DNA from: JANOXC01 sp031418215
GTDB taxonomy: Bacteria > Bacteroidota > Bacteroidia > AKYH767-A > OLB10
Length of the DNA: 13,249 nt
Reading direction: 5' to 3'
Assembly: GCA_031418215.1 (NCBI GenBank)
Contig: JANOXC010000084.1
Coordinates: 1 to 13,249, forward strand
In this document: positions 7,207-13,249 of the stretch, piece by piece
Layout of the letters: each line of letters begins with the position of its first letter
Position numbering within the stretch: the first letter of the stretch is position 1
Notes under the pieces: model-generated
Seen by the model: the letters and a program-made list of their open reading frames with translations, nothing else
Told to the model about the DNA's origin: nothing
Databases searched by the model: none
Made by a program: the position numbers and the translations under genes

Positions 7207-7905
7207 ATGAAAAATTATCCATCAGTGCTTTCTCTTATCGTAGCCACAGCATTTGCAATGAGTAGTTGCAACTCTGCAAATTCAAACAACAACCCAGCTG
7301 CAACAAACACCCCCAATAACATGCAAACCACGGAGAGCATGAAACAAAATAAAGAAATGGCTGATGTTTCAAGTTGGAACAAAGCAAGCCAAATGGCAGT
7401 TGACGAAATCACTAAAAAATACGGTAAGCCAAATGGCGTTACTGCTGATGAATTAATTTGGACAAACGCAGGGGTGTGGAAAAAAATCTGCATTTCTAAG
7501 ATGGAATCCAAACACAGTTTCCCAATCGAGCATACTGACATGATGCAAACAACCATCCTTTATAAAGTTCCGGAAGATAAAATGGACGAGTTAGGAATGT
7601 TTGACGGCAGCGTAACATTTGACAGAACACAAGGCACTATGAGCGCACGATGTGACAAAGAAGCAAACAACTTCTTGGCTCTAAACTTAGCAAATGACGT
7701 TATCACCAACAAAAAATCAGTTGCACAGGCACGACAAGCTTATGGTGATATTATCAAAGAAAAAATGAGTGGAAAAAATCCTGAATATATGGTAAAACTC
7801 ACTTTTTCATCGCAAGCCGACTCAGCTGACCCTGATAAAAACACAACAGGTTTAACAAAAGAAGAGGTAATGGCAGCAGTTGAAAAAAATAGTTCTTCCA
7901 AATAA
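7207..7905 (+). CDS. Lipoprotein of unknown function
   Basis: The protein has 232 residues. The N-terminus (MKNYPSVLSLIVATAFAMSSC) is a lipoprotein signal with Cys21 as the likely lipidated residue, although MSSC is a weak lipobox. Residues 22-50 are an Asn/Thr-rich tether. The folded part begins near SSWNKASQMAVDEITKKYGKPNG, where the KYGKPNG turn resembles small periplasmic stress-type proteins. No family with a known function is recognised. It sits between the DUF6799-like gene and the four-helix-bundle gene with gaps of 23 and 26 bases, so the three are probably co-transcribed and may act in the envelope under the same stress. Confidence 0.8.
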   Translation: MKNYPSVLSLIVATAFAMSSCNSANSNNNPAATNTPNNMQTTESMKQNKEMADVSSWNKASQMAVDEITKKYGKPNGVTADELIWTNAGVWKKICISKMESKHSFPIEHTDMMQTTILYKVPEDKMDELGMFDGSVTFDRTQGTMSARCDKEANNFLALNLANDVITNKKSVAQARQAYGDIIKEKMSGKNPEYMVKLTFSSQADSADPDKNTTGLTKEEVMAAVEKNSSSK

Positions 7906-7931
7906 TCAGCACATTAAAATCAATAAACAAA

Positions 7932-8390
7932 ATGGAAAAAGAGAAAACAATTGAAGTGTTAAACACATTAATCACTATCAACAACGATAGAATTCAAGGT
8001 TACGAAACAGCATCTAAAGAAACCGAAGAACAAGATCTTAAAACTTTATTTGCAAAGTTCACCGCAACCAGTCAAAAATGCAAAGAAGAATTAATAACTG
8101 AAGTTACAAAACTCGGTGGCAAGCCCGAAGAAGGAACAATGACATCAGGTAAATTCTTTCGAGTATGGATGGATGTAAAAGCTGCACTCACAGGTAAGGA
8201 CCGAAAAGCAATTCTCAACTCTTGCGAATATGGTGAAGACATGGCCGTTGGTACCTACTACAAAGCACTTAGAAATAATTTGGAAGACATAACAGCCGAA
8301 CAACAAACATTGTTAAATGCACAACACGCTCTAATTAAAGCTGACCACGACAAAATTAAATCTATGCGCGATGCTTTGGTAGAGGCATAA
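7932..8390 (+). CDS. PA2169 family four-helix-bundle protein (DUF2383)
   Basis: The protein has 152 residues, the usual length of the family, and no signal peptide, so it is cytoplasmic. It shows the family pattern: LNTLITINNDRIQGYETASKE in helix 1, LFAKFTATSQKCKEEL in helix 2, the connecting LGGKPEEG with a following RVWMDVKAALTG, then CEYGEDMAVGTYYKAL and a last helix with HALIKADHDKIKSM. The fold is ferritin-like; acidic and His residues in the helices could bind metal but this is not shown. Members are often found with stress-response genes. It is the third gene of the cluster and is followed by a decayed alcohol dehydrogenase start. Confidence 0.88.
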   Translation: MEKEKTIEVLNTLITINNDRIQGYETASKETEEQDLKTLFAKFTATSQKCKEELITEVTKLGGKPEEGTMTSGKFFRVWMDVKAALTGKDRKAILNSCEYGEDMAVGTYYKALRNNLEDITAEQQTLLNAQHALIKADHDKIKSMRDALVEA

Positions 8391-8421
8391 AATTCATATT
8401 GCCATCTAAAATACTCCATCA

Positions 8422-8520
8422 ATGAAAGCACTTGTTTACTATGGCGCCTATGATGTACGGGTTACAGAAATGCCAGATGCAAAAATTGAAGTATGAACCA
8501 ATGTGCTGGTAAAATTAACA
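8422..8520 (+). pseudogene. Remnant of a zinc-type alcohol dehydrogenase gene (5' end only)
   Basis: From an ATG at 8422 the frame reads MKALVYYG then DVRVTEMPDAKIEV, which is the standard N-terminus of zinc-dependent medium-chain alcohol dehydrogenases (family pattern MKALVYxGxxDVRVEEVPDPKI). After 24 codons it meets TGA (8494-8496), but the same frame continues as TNVLVKLT, the expected next block. The similarity then stops, and the downstream zinc-ligand motif CGSDLH is absent. So an in-frame stop was gained and most of the gene was deleted. It lies between the four-helix-bundle gene and the sigma-like gene. Confidence 0.7.
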
Positions 8521-8581
8521 ATTATGATTATTTATTCACACTTACAAAGCAGAAGTTTACACTAAAGAATCAAATGACACT

Positions 8582-9037
8582 ATGCAACCCGTTACTAAAG
8601 AATTTGAAACACTCTATGATACATACAGCCCAATGCTCTACGGTATAGCGTTACAAATTGCACCGACAAAAATGGAAGCTGAACATATTCTAATCGCAAC
8701 ATTCTCAAAAGCCCATGAACAGAAGTTGTGCGAAAAAAAACATCTATCCCACTGCATAAACCTCATTAAACTATTAATTCAAACAGCAAACCAGAAGTTA
8801 AATAATAACATAGGTAAACCCAATTTTAAAATAAAACAATTCGAAAATACACCAATGCTACATCAAATACTTTGCGAGCAAATGACTGTGGAAGACTATT
8901 TTACGCAAATGAAAATCGTAAAAGAAAAAACATTGAAAGATTTTAGAATGGAACTTTCGCTAATTGTTGATGCAAAAAAAGAAACAAAAAATCCTGTAAG
9001 TAATTTAAATGAAAAAAGCAATGCGGCATTTAAATAA
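8582..9037 (+). CDS. Small degenerate sigma-70 (ECF)-like protein
   Basis: The protein has 151 residues. Residues 7-47 (FETLYDTYSPMLYGIALQI, then EAEHILIATFSKAHEQ) follow the region 2.1-2.2 pattern of ECF sigma factors (FExLYDxYxPMLYGIAL, AEDxLQExF). SHCINLIKLLIQTANQKL (56-73) sits where region 2.3/2.4 is expected. The region 2.2 acidic/Gln core is changed (AEHILIATF) and no clear region 4 helix-turn-helix follows; only KEKTLKDFRMEL (115-124 area) vaguely recalls one. It may be a non-canonical sigma, an anti-sigma mimic, or a structural relic. Its own leader (8521-8581) has no recognised promoter. It is the last plus-strand gene of the cluster and converges with the gene at 9102. Confidence 0.7.
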   Translation: MQPVTKEFETLYDTYSPMLYGIALQIAPTKMEAEHILIATFSKAHEQKLCEKKHLSHCINLIKLLIQTANQKLNNNIGKPNFKIKQFENTPMLHQILCEQMTVEDYFTQMKIVKEKTLKDFRMELSLIVDAKKETKNPVSNLNEKSNAAFK

Positions 9038-9039
9038 AA

Positions 9040-9081
9040 CTGGTAACAAAGCACAGACAAATATCTCTGCCTTATTACCAG
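9040..9081. terminator. Long imperfect hairpin between convergent genes
   Basis: CTGGTAACAAAGCACAGA (9040-9057) pairs with TCTCTGCCTTATTACCAG (9064-9081): 18 positions with three mismatches and a 6-base loop (CAAATA). It fills the gap between the convergent genes ending at 9037 and 9102. On the minus strand the stem is followed by TTTTATTT, so it works best as a terminator for the minus-strand gene. On the plus strand there is no strong T-run. Confidence 0.6.
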
Positions 9082-9101
9082 GCTTTAATGCTTAATGTTG
9101 G

Positions 9102-9548
9102 TCAATTAAAAATTATTTCTCTTGTAATCTTTGAACCGTAAATATCGCGTAAACTGATACGGTTTTGATTCAATGTTTTTTGTTGTTCTTCCGTTCCAAT
9201 CACAGTTTTATAAATAGCATCCCATTTATCCATCGTATTATCCATTGCTCCCATGTTTTTGTAGTTTGCCATCAACATAATATCCCAATCATCAGGATTC
9301 GCTGCTGCTCCTCTTAATACTTTGTAACCGATAATGATTCCTTGCTTCAAAGCCTCCTCATGCGCTTTCCGCCATGTAGTAGCCAGGTTTTTTAAATACT
9401 CGTCCCCCATGTTGGGTTTCAATTTAACAAATGATACTTGCCATACTGATCCTTCCGAGTATGGCTTTGGAGTAGTTTGGGCATTCAGATTAATTGTTGA
9501 TAAAACAAAAAACACTAGCAATGCACTGATGGCGATTTTTAATTTCAT
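9102..9548 (-). CDS. Small secreted protein of unknown function
   Basis: The protein has 148 residues. Residues 1-24 are a signal peptide (LLVFFVLSTINLNAQ, cleavage after NAQ), which leaves a mature protein of about 124 residues. VWQVSFVKLKPNMGDEYLKNLATTWRK and IIIGYKVLRG with DWDIMLMANYKNM suggest a ferredoxin-like alpha/beta fold of the dimeric alpha/beta-barrel (NIPSNAP/EthD-like) kind, but no catalytic residue is recognised. It has its own promoter-like sequence and a downstream hairpin, so it is probably a single-gene transcript. Confidence 0.8.
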   Translation of the reverse strand: MKLKIAISALLVFFVLSTINLNAQTTPKPYSEGSVWQVSFVKLKPNMGDEYLKNLATTWRKAHEEALKQGIIIGYKVLRGAAANPDDWDIMLMANYKNMGAMDNTMDKWDAIYKTVIGTEEQQKTLNQNRISLRDIYGSKITREIIFN

Positions 9549-9619
9549 ATAAATTTGGTTTAAGGTTGCAGCTGTTGTTCTGAACGATTTATTATGACAG
9601 CCGTTTACATAATACAGTG

Positions 9620-9650
9620 TAAAGATATTCCTAAATTACTAAAAAGCAAA
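9620..9650 (-). promoter_or_regulatory. Housekeeping-type promoter of the small secreted protein gene
   Basis: On the minus strand TTTG (9650-9647) is followed by 19 bases and TATCTTTA (9627-9620), close to the Bacteroidota consensus TTTG-N19-TAnnTTTG with one mismatch at the last base. The start would be near 9613, about 65 bases before the ATG at 9548. Confidence 0.5.
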
Positions 9651-9690
9651 TCAGAATGATCTTTCCCTTGTGTTGGGCATTGTGTAAAAA

Positions 9691-9710
9691 GTAGCAGTGG
9701 CAGTAGCAGT
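9691..9710. repeat. Short hexamer repeat
   Basis: GTAGCA GTGGCA GTAGCA GT is a three-copy imperfect hexamer repeat in the non-coding gap between the small secreted protein gene and gldC. It is too short to assign a role. Confidence 0.4.
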
Positions 9711-9781
9711 TGTCAATAAACAATTTGTTGTTGGCAATACAGAATTGATAAAACAAGCTATTTTAATATGTTCTAATTTTC

Positions 9782-9812
9782 AAACCCTAAACTTTAAACC
9801 CTAAACTTTAAA
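9782..9812. repeat. Tandem 14-base repeat next to the gldC stop
   Basis: AAACCCTAAACTTT occurs twice in exact tandem (9782-9795, 9796-9809), followed by a partial third copy (AAAC). It abuts the gldC stop codon on its 3' side. No stem is formed. Similar AAACCCTAAACTTT-like strings are, to my recollection, scattered between genes of some Bacteroidota. Confidence 0.65.
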
Positions 9813-10154
9813 CTATTTCAAAACATTAACCCTTTTTCCGAAATCCCTTGCAAAATTCCTCATGTCGCCTGCCAGTTCATTGTCATTCGTTGCTCTTTCG
9901 TAAGTATCGGCCATGCTCGCCAATGTCTCATAAAAAAACAATTGCATTTCCTCTACCATCATTTCCTGTGTCCATAAATCAATGCGCATGGTTGTTTGAT
10001 CTTTCTGATCAAAAAGTGCAAGCATTACTGCCTTACTTTGCCGCATCCCTTCCACACCGGAATCATCAGCTTTCCAGCTAATGGCAACCGGAAGTTTTTC
10101 TTCATTGAGCGTTACGGAAATATTAATGTCTGATTTCTTAATTTTGATTTCCAT
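9813..10154 (-). CDS. gldC: Gliding motility protein GldC
   Basis: The protein has 113 residues, cytoplasmic, with no signal peptide. It matches the GldC pattern: MEIKIKKSDINISVTLNEE, then ISWKADDSG, AVMLALFDQKDQTTMRIDLWTQEM, EMQLFFYETLASMADTYERATND and MRNFARDFGKRV. In Flavobacterium johnsoniae GldC supports gliding together with GldB, and its loss gives only a partial defect (established knowledge of the family). It follows gldB by 49 bases on the same strand with no terminator between them, so the pair is probably one transcript. Confidence 0.9.
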   Translation of the reverse strand: MEIKIKKSDINISVTLNEEKLPVAISWKADDSGVEGMRQSKAVMLALFDQKDQTTMRIDLWTQEMMVEEMQLFFYETLASMADTYERATNDNELAGDMRNFARDFGKRVNVLK

Positions 10155-10203
10155 CTGTAAATTAATTAAATTATTGATTTTGATTTTTTGTTTATCGATT
10201 TTT

Positions 10204-11253
10204 TTAGCTGCCTTTCTCAGGCTTATAACCCGACTCCATTAATAGCTTATTCCCATCACTGTTATTCATCAGTTGCTCAAGCTTTATCGAGTTGTTTTTT
10301 TCCATATAGGACGAAACAATTCGCCAGCCAATATAACATCCGATTTTTGCAGGAGCATCTGCCGGGAACCCATTTGTTGTTGCACCATCATTAATAAATT
10401 TCACAAACTCGCCGGGATTCTTATTGAATAATAATTTCTGTTCAATGAAAAACTTCCATACATTCTCCTCATTCTTACGACACCAATTAAGTTGACTTGA
10501 ACTAAACCCAAAAAGAAGTGTATCAGGCAACTCTGGTAAAAGCATTGAGGTGGCATAAATTATTTTACCTTCCTGCAACATATTATTTAGCAAGTCATTG
10601 TGTGAAACATCAATTTCATAATCACTTTGTAACCAAGCGCTAATAGCATCCACAGTGATATATTCCTTTCTTAATTTTTTGATTCTATATAAGGGAATTC
10701 CTGCCGATTGATAGTATTTATAGTCACTGCCAAGATACATATCCAATCCAATGGCCAAAATACTGTCAGCAGCCAGCATGTTATAGTTGAATGGTGCGAT
10801 AAAAGTAAGCACCCTGGGTATGTTTTTATCAGGAAAATAATAATGATAATACCTAAACACTTCTTCAAGCTCAGACTTCATCCAAGTGGTATTTTCATAC
10901 ATCTGTTGCGTAGCATGATAAACCTCAGCGATATATGGATCATTAATATATTTGGAGAGTTCAACAACCAGGATAGAATCGTGTTTTGACCTTATGCCAA
11001 TCACTTGTTGCGCATATAAATCTACGAATGACCCATATTTCATCCGAAGTTGTTGCAGGTTGTTTTCACTTATAGCCGGCTGAAAAGCAAAGAGATCTTT
11101 TTCAAATCTTGAAAAGTTAAGATCCGGTTTCTCTGCACTTGATCCAACATACTTACGATGCTCGTTCCGGCAAGCAGCAACTGTTAAAAAAATAAATAAT
11201 ATAACCAGGATTTGTTTGCTGTTTTTGGCTAACATTGCAGTATTAATTACCAT
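10204..11253 (-). CDS. gldB: Gliding motility lipoprotein GldB
   Basis: The product is 349 residues from the ATG at 11253. A better start is the internal ATG at 11235 (residue 7), which gives a compact lipoprotein signal MLAKNSKQILVILFIFLTVAAC with lipobox VAAC and Cys28 (Cys22 from the second start). The family pattern is clear: FSRFEKDLFAFQP near the start, YYHYYFPDKNIPRVLTFIAPF in the middle, IGLDMYLGSDYKYYQ, then WCRKNEENVWKFFIEQKLLF, and IGCYIGWRIVSSYMEKNN near the end. GldB is an envelope lipoprotein required for gliding and linked to T9SS function in Flavobacterium. It heads the gldB-gldC transcript and diverges from the PorT-family gene. Confidence 0.92.
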   Translation of the reverse strand: MVINTAMLAKNSKQILVILFIFLTVAACRNEHRKYVGSSAEKPDLNFSRFEKDLFAFQPAISENNLQQLRMKYGSFVDLYAQQVIGIRSKHDSILVVELSKYINDPYIAEVYHATQQMYENTTWMKSELEEVFRYYHYYFPDKNIPRVLTFIAPFNYNMLAADSILAIGLDMYLGSDYKYYQSAGIPLYRIKKLRKEYITVDAISAWLQSDYEIDVSHNDLLNNMLQEGKIIYATSMLLPELPDTLLFGFSSSQLNWCRKNEENVWKFFIEQKLLFNKNPGEFVKFINDGATTNGFPADAPAKIGCYIGWRIVSSYMEKNNSIKLEQLMNNSDGNKLLMESGYKPEKGS

Positions 11254-11258
11254 CGCTC

Positions 11259-11912
11259 ATGAAACTGAATATAACAGGTTTTCTTCTTTTATTTTGTATA
11301 ATCATCAACTCAGCATCAGCTCAAAAGAGTGATTTCCGGTTCGGACTTAAAGCTATGCCGCAATTAGAATGGCTTAAACCCGATACGAAAGGTGTTTCCA
11401 GCGACGGCACGAAATTAGCTTTTTCATGGGGTTTTTTAGCAGAATATTATTTTGCTGATAACTACGCTGTAGCAACCGGAGTTGAGCTTGCAGCTAGAAG
11501 CGGTAAAATAAGAATTCTCGATACCTTAAAGGCTGATATTAGACTTAAATACATCGATTTACCGATTACAATTAAAATGCGCACCAATGAAATTGGGTAT
11601 ATACGCTATTTTGGTCAGTTTGGATTTACACCAGGCATTAACATCAGCGCTAAAAGTGATTCAAAGGGAAATACATTCACAAAGGATGATGTAGATATCA
11701 AAAGTGATATCGTACCGGTTAACGTAGGACTTTTAATTGCGCTTGGATTGGAATATACACTGGGGGGAAACACTGCTTTGGTTGTTTCAGCTTCTTTTAA
11801 CAATGGCTTTATAGATATTTATAAATCATCCTATACTGATGGTAACGGAAATAAAGTCAACATTAAGATGATGAGCAACTATGTTGCGCTTAATGTCGGT
11901 GTCCTTTTCTAA
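11259..11912 (+). CDS. PorT-family outer-membrane beta-barrel protein
   Basis: The protein has 217 residues with a signal peptide of about 21 residues (FLLLFCIIINSASA, then QKSDFRFG). The mature part is a run of amphipathic strands with alternating hydrophobic residues (FSWGFLAEYYFADNYAVATGVELA, RYFGQFGFTPGINISA, VPVNVGLLIALGLEYTLG) and a terminal Phe (ALNVGVLF), typical of the PorT/OMP_b-brl_2 barrel. The family includes the T9SS protein PorT, but here the neighbours are gldB and nadE, so identity with PorT itself is not supported. Its ATG lies 5 bases from the annotated gldB ATG on the other strand (23 bases if gldB starts at 11235). The plus-strand promoter must therefore lie inside the gldB coding sequence. 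Confidence 0.85.
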   Translation: MKLNITGFLLLFCIIINSASAQKSDFRFGLKAMPQLEWLKPDTKGVSSDGTKLAFSWGFLAEYYFADNYAVATGVELAARSGKIRILDTLKADIRLKYIDLPITIKMRTNEIGYIRYFGQFGFTPGINISAKSDSKGNTFTKDDVDIKSDIVPVNVGLLIALGLEYTLGGNTALVVSASFNNGFIDIYKSSYTDGNGNKVNIKMMSNYVALNVGVLF

Positions 11913-11968
11913 GGCATCCGGCTTTAAGCTACAGTTTGTGTAATCAGCCATCGTGTTTTTATATATAT

Positions 11969-11976
11969 TACCTTTG
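11969..11976 (+). promoter_or_regulatory. TAnnTTTG box directly upstream of nadE
   Basis: TACCTTTG is a perfect -7 box ending five bases before the nadE ATG at 11981. A transcript start at the usual distance would fall on or next to the ATG, giving a leaderless or nearly leaderless message. No TTG is seen at the standard spacing, so the call rests on the -7 box alone. Confidence 0.45.
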
Positions 11977-11980
11977 ACTC

Positions 11981-13249
11981 ATGAAAATTGCGCTTGCACA
12001 ATTGAATTACCATATTGGCAACTTTGAGGGTAATTCCACTAAAATAATTGAAGCTATCCATCGTGCAAAAAAAGAAGGATGTAATCTCATTGTCTTTGCC
12101 GAATTGGCCGTTTGTGGATATCCGCCCCTCGACTTTCTCGACTATAAGCATTTTGTTAACCATTGCTTAAAATCAATTGAAAAAATTGCGTTAGAATGCA
12201 ACGATATTACTGCTATCGTGGGTGCGCCAGCTATTAACCCTGACATCAACGGGAAGAATCTTTTTAACGCTGCTTATATTTTAAATGATGGCAAAGTAAA
12301 GTCCGTTGTTTCTAAATCGTTACTGCCCACTTATGATGTATTTGATGAATACCGCTGGTTTGAATCGAATAAATCTTTTGGTTGCATTGAAATAAATGAT
12401 TGCAAAGTAGCATTAACAGTTTGTGAAGACCTATGGAATATGGATGCAGATCCATTATATACCAACTGGCCGATGGATGAACTGGTGAAGGAAAAACCAG
12501 AGCTCATGATTAACATTGCTGCTTCGCCATTCAATTATTCGCATGCTGAAGAGAGAAAAAAAATTCTGGAGAAAAATGTGTTGCAGTATAAGGCTCCTCT
12601 TTTGTATATAAACCACATTGGTGCTCAAACTGATTTGTTATTTGATGGAGGTTCACTGGTATATGATAATAAAGGGAAACTTATTTGTGAAGGCAATTAT
12701 TTCAAAGAAGATTTTATTGTCTGTGAATTCGACTCCGGTAAATTAACGGCAGTAAAATCTCAAACACCTGAATTGCCGACGTTAAAAACAGGACGTATAT
12801 ATAATGCTTTACTGATGGGCATCAGTGATTATTTTTCAAAGATGGGTTTTAAAAAAGCAGTATTGGGATTGTCAGGTGGGATCGACTCTGCAATTGTTAC
12901 CGTATTAGCTGCACACGCTTTAGGAAAAGAAAATGTGCATGCCGTATTAATGCCATCACAATTTTCAAGCGATCATTCTGTTAACGACTCTGTGCAACTT
13001 GCAAAAAAACTAGGCGTGTCTTATGAAACTATTCCAATTAAATCAATGTACGATGCTTATGCCTCAGCATTGGAAAATGATTTCAAAGACTTACCTTTCG
13101 ATGTAACGGAAGAAAATCTCCAGGCACGTATTCGCGGAACACTATTAATGGCATTGAGCAATAAGTTTAAATATATATTGCTCAACACTTCCAACAAAAG
13201 TGAACTGGCTGTTGGTTATGGTACTTTATATGGTGATATGTGTGGCGGA
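11981..13249 (+). CDS. nadE: Glutamine-dependent NAD+ synthetase (3' end beyond the window)
   Basis: The visible 423 codons run open to the window edge. Residues 1-250 are a nitrilase-type glutaminase domain with the catalytic triad Glu41 (FAELAVCGYPP), Lys112 (SKSLLPTYDVFDEYRWF) and Cys148 (LTVCEDLW). From about 270 comes the synthetase domain with the ATP-binding P-loop SGGIDSAIV (298-306), VLMPSQFSSDHS and NTSNKSELAVGYGTLYGDM. The enzyme makes NAD+ from nicotinate adenine dinucleotide, ATP and glutamine in the cytoplasm. The full family length is over 500 residues, so roughly the last part of the synthetase is missing here. It is 68 bases downstream of the PorT-family gene on the same strand but has its own -7 box. 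Confidence 0.96.
   Translation, partial: MKIALAQLNYHIGNFEGNSTKIIEAIHRAKKEGCNLIVFAELAVCGYPPLDFLDYKHFVNHCLKSIEKIALECNDITAIVGAPAINPDINGKNLFNAAYILNDGKVKSVVSKSLLPTYDVFDEYRWFESNKSFGCIEINDCKVALTVCEDLWNMDADPLYTNWPMDELVKEKPELMINIAASPFNYSHAEERKKILEKNVLQYKAPLLYINHIGAQTDLLFDGGSLVYDNKGKLICEGNYFKEDFIVCEFDSGKLTAVKSQTPELPTLKTGRIYNALLMGISDYFSKMGFKKAVLGLSGGIDSAIVTVLAAHALGKENVHAVLMPSQFSSDHSVNDSVQLAKKLGVSYETIPIKSMYDAYASALENDFKDLPFDVTEENLQARIRGTLLMALSNKFKYILLNTSNKSELAVGYGTLYGDMCGG

Noticed and set aside
8391..8581. Insertion sequence or attachment site explaining the loss of the dehydrogenase gene
   Set aside because: No terminal inverted repeats, target duplications or transposase fragments are visible around the break point.
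12331..12534. Minus-strand open frame within nadE
   Set aside because: It lies wholly inside the conserved glutaminase domain on the opposite strand and has no independent support.

Overview
The window reads as chromosomal DNA of a low-GC member of the Bacteroidota, most likely a gliding or gliding-derived lineage of the Chitinophagales/Sphingobacteriia type. The signs are: genes for the gliding lipoprotein GldB and its partner GldC; a secreted protein with a C-terminal type IX secretion (T9SS) sorting domain; a TonB-dependent receptor with the N-terminal carboxypeptidase-like domain typical of the phylum; weak Shine-Dalgarno sequences with A-rich leaders; and promoter boxes of the Bacteroidota TAnnTTTG type. 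No rRNA, tRNA, CRISPR array or intact mobile element was seen.

Region 1 (1-6300) is a DUF4331 / TonB receptor locus. Two DUF4331 paralogues (one cut by the left window edge, one complete with a T9SS tail) and a TonB-dependent receptor all lie on the minus strand. A plus-strand gene between the first DUF4331 gene and the receptor encodes an N-terminal anti-sigma-like segment fused to a cupin, a soluble ChrR-like layout. The main discovery is that all three minus-strand genes carry the same two-part promoter-like element, AAATC-N15-TGCGTAwGTmT, with identical spacing. A weaker version at the same spacing lies upstream of the cupin gene. This looks like the signature of an alternative (ECF-type) sigma factor regulon with autoregulation, although no matching sigma gene is in the window.

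Region 2 (6590-9100) is a plus-strand cluster of small accessory proteins: an Asn/Met-rich secreted protein with a DUF6799-like repeat, a lipoprotein of unknown function, a PA2169-type (DUF2383) four-helix-bundle protein, a decayed 5' end of a zinc-type alcohol dehydrogenase gene, and a small degenerate sigma-70-like protein. It resembles a stress-response island that has lost part of its content. A secreted small protein gene on the minus strand converges on it, with a long hairpin in between.

Region 3 (9780-13249) is conserved: gldB-gldC on the minus strand, a PorT-family outer-membrane beta-barrel gene diverging from gldB by only a few bases, and a glutamine-dependent NAD+ synthetase (nadE) cut by the right edge. 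GldB/GldC belong to the gliding/T9SS background that would export the DUF4331 protein of region 1.
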